A DNA stretch of 18,224 nt from JAFDZO01 sp038225955 (GTDB lineage Bacteria; Bacteroidota; Ignavibacteria; Tepidaquicellales; Tepidaquicellaceae), in assembly GCA_038225955.1 (NCBI GenBank), contig JBBRQV010000056.1, positions 1 through 18,224 on the forward strand, in the 5' to 3' direction. The notes under the pieces were generated by a model. The model made no database searches. It was not told the DNA's origin and saw nothing but the letters and a program-made list of their open reading frames with translations. The translations under genes were made by a program, and so were the position numbers. Within the stretch, counting starts at the first letter, position 1; each line of letters begins with the position of its first letter. Shown here piece after piece: positions 13,017 to 18,224 of the stretch.

Positions 13017-16000
13017 TTAATCTTTGAATCTTGTTTCAACAATTGTTGTTACGCCGGGCTCCTGCATAGTTACTCCGTAAAGTCTATCTACAGTTTCCAT
13101 GGTTCTTTCGTTGTGAGTTATAAGAATGAACTGAGTGTTATTTGAAAACCTTCTTATCATTGTGTTGAATCTTCCAAGGTTCGCAACGTCAAGCGGAGCG
13201 TCAACCTCGTCAAGAATACAAAACGGCGATGGCTTTACAAGATAAATTGCAAAGAGCAGTGCAATGGCTGTAAGAGTTTTTTCTCCTCCTGAAAGAAGCT
13301 CGATTGATGTCGGGCGTTTGCCTCTCGGCTTCGCAGTTATTTCAATTTTTGCTTCAAGCGGGTCATCATCCAACTTACCGTCTTCATCTTCTTCAAATAT
13401 CATTTTCAAATCTGCTTCATCACCTTCAGAGAAAAGCTGCTTAAAAATATCTATAAAGTTTTCTCTAATCTGATTAAATGTATTTAAGAATCTTTCGCGT
13501 GCTTCTTTATTTATTTTATCAATCGTCTTACGGATGTCTTTCTCTGATTCGAGTAAATCGTCTCTTTGTTTCACTAACTCTTCAAGTTCTTTTCTGTCGT
13601 TCTCAAAATCTGCAAATAGCATTTCCTGATAACCGCCAAGGCGTTTTAATCTCTCTGATAATTCATCAACTCTTCTTTTTGCATCGTATAAATTAAATTC
13701 TTCTTCGGGTTCTTCTTCTACAATCGGTTCTGCTTTTACTTCTGTAACTACTTCTTGCGTTTTTATCTCTTCAATAATTTCATCCATCAAATCTTCATTA
13801 TCGAATGAATCTATTTCGGCCTCTATTTCACTCTCAATAGTTCTGTGTAACTCAGCAGCTTCCGTCGCCTTAACTTCTTCAACGGGCTCTTCAGTTTTAC
13901 CTGTATAAAATTCTAATTTTATATCATATTTTTTTCTGATGTAATCAACCATCTGCTCTGCGCGGACCTGATTCTCTCTAATCTTTACCTGCGCATCTAC
14001 AAGCCCTTGTGAAATTCTATCAAAATCTATTCTCTTCTGTCTCTGCTCAAGATCAGTTTTGTAGCGCTCCGCTTCCTTTGTTTCGTAACTTGTTTTTACT
14101 TCGTTATATGAACGCGAAATTATTTTTTCTTCTTCTTTATATTCGTTTAGTTGTGATGCATTGCTTTCAATTTTTGCTTTTATATCTTCAATCTGCTTTT
14201 CATTCAGAGCTAATGTTTCATTATTCTTTGCTAATTGTCTTCGCGAGTTTTCAATTGTAGAAGTCATTCTTTTAAAATGCTCTTCTTCATTCTTTAATTC
14301 GTTGCGAAGCTTTGTAACTTCTACGTTGAATGAGTTATAATCAACCGAACATTTTGAATACTCCTGTTCAACTTCGTTAAATTCATCTGTCAAAAATGAT
14401 AACTGTCTCTCAGCATTATTCTGTTCCGCTTCAGCATCTGCAACTTCTTTTATTAAAATATCTACAGAGGCAAGGAGCGCTTTATTAGTCTCCGAGACCT
14501 TTTCATATCCGGCTTCATTTTCTGAATACTGTTTATTTAAAAATTCTCTTTTATTATCTATCTTTTGTATTTCAAGCTCAAGCTCATCACATATTTTCCT
14601 TAATTCATCAACTGCTCTCTTATAAACTTTTAAATCAATTTCATTATTCTTTTCAGTCAACTGCTCAAGGTCTTTTAAATCACTTTCAACTTCTATATTG
14701 TAAATTTTATATTCGTCATCTAATTTCTCAATCTGCTTTCCTCGCCCAAGTTTTACACCTTCTTTATTCGTTTCACTTCCTGAGCGTATAAATCCTTCTG
14801 TGAAAATATCGCCGTCAAGCGTAATGAACTTATAATAATTATCTTTTGATAAGCGTTTTGCAGTTTCAATCGTATCAACAATTACAAATTCATCAAGTAT
14901 ATATTTCATTAAAATCAGGAACTCATCTTTCTTGCTCTTTACAAATTTATCGGCGATGCCGTAAACACCTTTTTGTCCTATGAAATCCGGAGTATATTCT
15001 TCAAAGAAAAAATTCTTCTGATAAGTTTCTATCAGCTTATCATTTAATATAAACGTAACTTTACCTTTTTTGTTTTCATCCAGCGCTTGTAGAATGCTAT
15101 CCATATCATTGGAGTCGCTTGCAATTACATAATTGGAAACTTCACCAAGAGCAGTTTCAATTGCAATCTTGAATTTTTCTTCAACATCAATTGCATCTAT
15201 AATCGTAGTTAAATTTTTAATTCCCTTATCTTTTATGAGGAATTTAATTCCTTCAGAATAATCATCAAACGAATCAATTAAATTTTTCAGAGCATCAGCT
15301 TTTGCTTTGATGTTCTGAAGCTCAATTCGTTTCTCGTTAACTTTCTTTTCCTTATCGGAAATCTTCGCAGTTAAATTTGTCTTCTCAATATCTTTATCGC
15401 GTAATGTATTCTCTGCAACTCTTAGCTTTTCAAGATTCGGCTTTAATTCGTCTTCAAGATTATTTTTACTGCTTTGCAACTCATCCAGCTGCATTAAGCC
15501 CTCTTTATTGCCCGCAGAAAGTTTTTCAAGCTGATTTAAATTTGCATCATAGCTCGATTTATTTTTTTCATACCCGATCTTTTTTGTGTTAACCAGCTTA
15601 TTTATTTCTTTTATTTTCGAGCCGAATCCTACTAAGTCGTTCTTCTTTTCAGTTATAACTTTTATCGTTTCATCTACTTTAAATTTTTTCTCTTTTAGAG
15701 AGTCTTCCGACATTATTAAAGTATTCTGTAAAACTTTTGTTTTATTTTCAAGCTCTTCATGTGTGGCTGAGTTTCTATCTATGGTTGCTTCGTGTCTGTC
15801 GTTTTCTTCCGTCAGTCTGTTTATATCGCTTGTAAGATTTTTACTCTTTTCAGTGTTAACAAGATTTTCTCTCTCGATAAAATTTATCTGCTCGCGTACA
15901 TTTTGTAAATCGTTATTGTAATTTGCAAGCTGCGTATCGATTTCTTTTAATTCAGTTCGTAAGCTATCTAATACTTCATCATTCTTTTTTAACTCAACTT

Positions 16001-16775
16001 CAATCTTATCTTTAAGCTCAAGATTGCTGCCTTCATTTGCCTTAATATTTTCAACTTCTCCTGTGAGATTATCATAATCAGCCTTGTAAACTTTAAGCTC
16101 TAATACTCTAAGCTCTTCCGAAACAACCTTTGCTTCTTCGTTACGTTTTACCTGACGCTCAAGAGCGTTCACCGTTCTTTGCTTCTCCCGAATAATATCG
16201 TTTACTCTGTTAAGAGTCTCACGAACCGATTCAAGTCTGTTGTAGGTTAAATCTCTGTTGTGCTTATAGGAAACAATCCCGGCAGCCTCTTCAAATAATT
16301 TTCTTCTTTCGTTTTTTACATTGGAAAGAATAGTCTCAACCATCTTTAACTCGATAACACTGTATGCATCAGGACCGATACCTGTATCGGCGAATAGCTC
16401 TTTAATATCTTTTAATCGAACCTGTGTGCCATTAAGGAAATATTCTGTTTCACCCGAGCGGAAAAATCTTCTTGCAATCTGTACCTCTGTGTATTCGGTA
16501 GGGAGCAGACCTTTATTGTTCTGAATTGTAAGAGCAACCTCTGCAACGGAGAGCGGCTTGCGGAAACGCGTACCATTGAATACAACGTCTTCACGCTTCT
16601 GACTACGCAGCGCTTTATCACCCTGCTCGCCAAGCACCCAACGCATTGCGTCAACGATATTAGATTTACCCGAGCCGTTCGGTCCCACAACCGCGGAGAC
16701 GCCCGAATCGAATTCTATCGTTGTCTTATCTGCAAAAGATTTAAAGCCGAATATTTCGAGTTTAGATAGATACAA
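13017..16775 (-). CDS. smc: Chromosome segregation protein SMC
   Basis: A 1252-residue SMC ATPase that organises and segregates the chromosome with ScpA/ScpB. The N-terminal head carries Walker A G31-P-N-G-S-G-K-S38. Two long coiled-coil arms surround the hinge at about 505-675. The C-terminal head carries the ABC signature L-S1162-G-G-E-K and Walker B with D1189-E1190. The start is TTG: it encodes the canonical MYLSKLEIFGFKSFAD N-terminus, a TAA stop lies in frame directly before it, and the next ATG is beyond Walker A. No ribosome binding site is seen. Odd: an acidic, low-complexity insert at about 955-1030, followed by L-G-G-Y-Q-E-M where bacterial SMCs usually have an LGxVN-type motif. 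It lies 27 bp downstream of the GH2-like gene. Confidence 0.96.
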   Translation of the reverse strand: MYLSKLEIFGFKSFADKTTIEFDSGVSAVVGPNGSGKSNIVDAMRWVLGEQGDKALRSQKREDVVFNGTRFRKPLSVAEVALTIQNNKGLLPTEYTEVQIARRFFRSGETEYFLNGTQVRLKDIKELFADTGIGPDAYSVIELKMVETILSNVKNERRKLFEEAAGIVSYKHNRDLTYNRLESVRETLNRVNDIIREKQRTVNALERQVKRNEEAKVVSEELRVLELKVYKADYDNLTGEVENIKANEGSNLELKDKIEVELKKNDEVLDSLRTELKEIDTQLANYNNDLQNVREQINFIERENLVNTEKSKNLTSDINRLTEENDRHEATIDRNSATHEELENKTKVLQNTLIMSEDSLKEKKFKVDETIKVITEKKNDLVGFGSKIKEINKLVNTKKIGYEKNKSSYDANLNQLEKLSAGNKEGLMQLDELQSSKNNLEDELKPNLEKLRVAENTLRDKDIEKTNLTAKISDKEKKVNEKRIELQNIKAKADALKNLIDSFDDYSEGIKFLIKDKGIKNLTTIIDAIDVEEKFKIAIETALGEVSNYVIASDSNDMDSILQALDENKKGKVTFILNDKLIETYQKNFFFEEYTPDFIGQKGVYGIADKFVKSKKDEFLILMKYILDEFVIVDTIETAKRLSKDNYYKFITLDGDIFTEGFIRSGSETNKEGVKLGRGKQIEKLDDEYKIYNIEVESDLKDLEQLTEKNNEIDLKVYKRAVDELRKICDELELEIQKIDNKREFLNKQYSENEAGYEKVSETNKALLASVDILIKEVADAEAEQNNAERQLSFLTDEFNEVEQEYSKCSVDYNSFNVEVTKLRNELKNEEEHFKRMTSTIENSRRQLAKNNETLALNEKQIEDIKAKIESNASQLNEYKEEEKIISRSYNEVKTSYETKEAERYKTDLEQRQKRIDFDRISQGLVDAQVKIRENQVRAEQMVDYIRKKYDIKLEFYTGKTEEPVEEVKATEAAELHRTIESEIEAEIDSFDNEDLMDEIIEEIKTQEVVTEVKAEPIVEEEPEEEFNLYDAKRRVDELSERLKRLGGYQEMLFADFENDRKELEELVKQRDDLLESEKDIRKTIDKINKEARERFLNTFNQIRENFIDIFKQLFSEGDEADLKMIFEEDEDGKLDDDPLEAKIEITAKPRGKRPTSIELLSGGEKTLTAIALLFAIYLVKPSPFCILDEVDAPLDVANLGRFNTMIRRFSNNTQFILITHNERTMETVDRLYGVTMQEPGVTTIVETRFKD

Positions 16776-16802
16776 TTAATAAATACAAGAATTATTTTAA
16801 AA

Positions 16803-18224
16803 TCAATTTAAGTTTGCGAACACCATGTTGAATGCATCTATTGCATTCGTAAATAATGAGAAGTAAAAATATATCAGTAAGTATAAAATAATAAATATTC
16901 CGTAGCCATAAATATATGAGCGGAGCGAGCGAATCTCGAATAGTATCTGCGTGCCTTTAACTAATCTTACAATATAGAAAATATAGGCAATTAAAAAAAC
17001 AATAAGCGAGTAGAAGAAAAGTGATATATTGTACTCGTTCAGCTTGTAAAGCACAGTACCAAGCGGCAGCGTGATTAATAGCGGGAGCGACGACCAGACT
17101 GCAACGATGTAAACATTCTTGAAATAAACTCTGCCCCTTATGTAAAGCGAAATAAAATAAAGTACGACTGCTGTAAGGAAGTTAAGAATAATATTTACGA
17201 CCGAGAATGCAAGTATAAACTTCCATGGCTCGTTTATCAGGTCGATGAAAATTTGCTTTGAATCATTGCCCGGTAAAAAATTCGTAACTATTATATCGAA
17301 GTCAGAATATTCTTTATAATAATAAAATATATTCGCAAAAAATATTGCAAGCCCGACTGAAATCATTACCGTCAGCAGAAAATTTATAACCATCGGCACA
17401 ATCATCTGCTCGCGCAGCTGCATAAAAAACGTCTCCGGCTGGAATATACAGCGGAAGAAATATTCTCTGAAACGTTTGTACTGGTTCAATAAAATTATCA
17501 GCACGATTATAAAGCCAAGCCCCACAACTAAAAAAATCTGCGGAGTGCTTTTCTTTGTGTTGCCCTCTAAAATTTTCGGAGTGTCTTCCGAGGCAATCAT
17601 ACGGCGCAAAAACTCTGTCGATTGCTTTGCATTTCTTTCAATCGTATATAAGCCCGCTGTACGCAGGTAGCCATCGGGATTCTGCGGGAAAAGCTCCGGC
17701 TTTGTAATCGGATAATCTGCCCATGCAGCAACAAACAGCCCCGAGGAAATCGGGTCAAGAATTTTAAAAGCATCTACAAAATATTTTGTCTGCGATTCCT
17801 GCGAGTGTGCATCACTGTAGCCATTACGGTTATCATTATTTATCACAAGTCCAAACGATGCAATAAACAGCGAAGTGTTCTTCGCTTCATTCGTCTGCTT
17901 CAGCGTGCTTCTGAAATATTCGTTATACTTTACAACTTTATCAATTCCGTTTTCAAGAAAATTCAACCCCTTTAAATCCGTCAGCCCGAAGCATGCATCT
18001 TTTTTATAATTCGATGTTGTATAATACGTAAACTTTTTATTTGTACTATCAATTATGCCCTTTGCATTTTTGATGTAGTTGGCAGCAGTGGTGGTTGAAA
18101 CGTCAAACTCATTACCAAAGCCGAAGGCAATCACGCACGGATAATTTCTATCGCGGATGCTTACCTGCGAGAGCAAACTCAATGCGCCATCGGTGTAAGT
18201 ACTCTTCTTCATCAGGTGCGCAGG
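16803..18224 (-). CDS. GH2-like TIM-barrel and Yip1-like membrane fusion protein (5' partial)
   Basis: The frame is open to the window edge: four codons (PAHL) precede the ATG at 18212, which is therefore probably internal. Numbering is from that Met. Residues 1-215 look like the later half of a glycoside hydrolase family 2-type (beta/alpha)8 barrel: G33-N-E35 is the acid/base motif, and W164-A-D with R184-T-A-G-L-Y-T and R193-N-A-K resemble the barrel end. The strand that normally ends in S-E-F-G reads A118-S-F-G121, without the nucleophile glutamate. Hydrophobic segments follow at about 226-244, 273-298, 331-357, 366-389, 396-418 and 434-455; the last five resemble a Yip1-type domain. This would put the barrel on the outer face of the membrane. 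First visible gene of the minus-strand run. Confidence 0.7.
   Translation of the reverse strand, partial: PAHLMKKSTYTDGALSLLSQVSIRDRNYPCVIAFGFGNEFDVSTTTAANYIKNAKGIIDSTNKKFTYYTTSNYKKDACFGLTDLKGLNFLENGIDKVVKYNEYFRSTLKQTNEAKNTSLFIASFGLVINNDNRNGYSDAHSQESQTKYFVDAFKILDPISSGLFVAAWADYPITKPELFPQNPDGYLRTAGLYTIERNAKQSTEFLRRMIASEDTPKILEGNTKKSTPQIFLVVGLGFIIVLIILLNQYKRFREYFFRCIFQPETFFMQLREQMIVPMVINFLLTVMISVGLAIFFANIFYYYKEYSDFDIIVTNFLPGNDSKQIFIDLINEPWKFILAFSVVNIILNFLTAVVLYFISLYIRGRVYFKNVYIVAVWSSLPLLITLPLGTVLYKLNEYNISLFFYSLIVFLIAYIFYIVRLVKGTQILFEIRSLRSYIYGYGIFIILYLLIYFYFSLFTNAIDAFNMVFANLN

Noticed and set aside
16412..16690. Minus-strand open frame of 92 codons
   Set aside because: It lies in another frame inside the conserved N-terminal head of smc.

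Overview
The window is AT-rich, has short intergenic gaps and almost no Shine-Dalgarno sequences, and its gene content (standalone AnmK, SpoIIE-type phosphatase with GAF domains, a GH2-like barrel fused to a membrane domain, all-helical hypothetical proteins) suggests a free-living bacterium of the Bacteroidota/Chlorobiota/Ignavibacteria group. This placement is inferred from overall character and no marker was searched. No rRNA, tRNA, CRISPR array, phage gene or transposase is visible.

Layout. (1) 1-593, plus strand: the tail of an upstream gene, overlapping by ATGA a secreted or membrane-anchored thioredoxin-like protein. (2) 590-3720, minus strand: a partner-switching set in transcription order STAS anti-anti-sigma protein, RsbW-like GHKL protein, GAF-GAF-PP2C phosphatase, then a GrpB/UPF0157 protein. 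(3) 3721-4053: a 333-bp divergent control region with a 20-bp direct repeat and a 26-bp imperfect palindrome. (4) 4054-8435, plus strand: anmK, a short-chain dehydrogenase, an NAD-dependent epimerase/dehydratase and an aldehyde dehydrogenase, 3-14 bp apart and closed by a strong bidirectional terminator at 8454-8488. (5) 8498-9946, minus strand: a large helical protein of unknown function. (6) 10138-10419, plus strand: a small unknown protein. (7) 10422-18224, minus strand: a GH2-like/membrane fusion cut by the window edge, SMC, an M42 aminopeptidase, an MtnX-like HAD phosphatase and an ICMT-like membrane methyltransferase. Two palindromic intergenic repeats sit in the last two gaps of this run.

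How they work together. The STAS/RsbW/RsbU-type proteins should form a phosphorylation switch: the kinase phosphorylates and inactivates the STAS protein and the phosphatase restores it after sensing through its GAF domains. No sigma factor lies nearby, and the GHKL protein has lost the usual Asp of its G1 box, so both the output and the kinase activity are open. AnmK recycles anhydro-muropeptide sugar; the three NAD(P)-dependent enzymes after it are co-transcribed by arrangement, but their substrates cannot be read from sequence. SMC is housekeeping (chromosome organisation) and uses a TTG start.

The points most worth a second look are the degenerate G1 box in the RsbW-like protein, the acidic insert and altered head-proximal motif in SMC, the absence of the expected nucleophile motif in the GH2-like domain, the palindromic control region, and the two dispersed-type palindromic repeats. 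I do not see a clearly new multi-gene system here.
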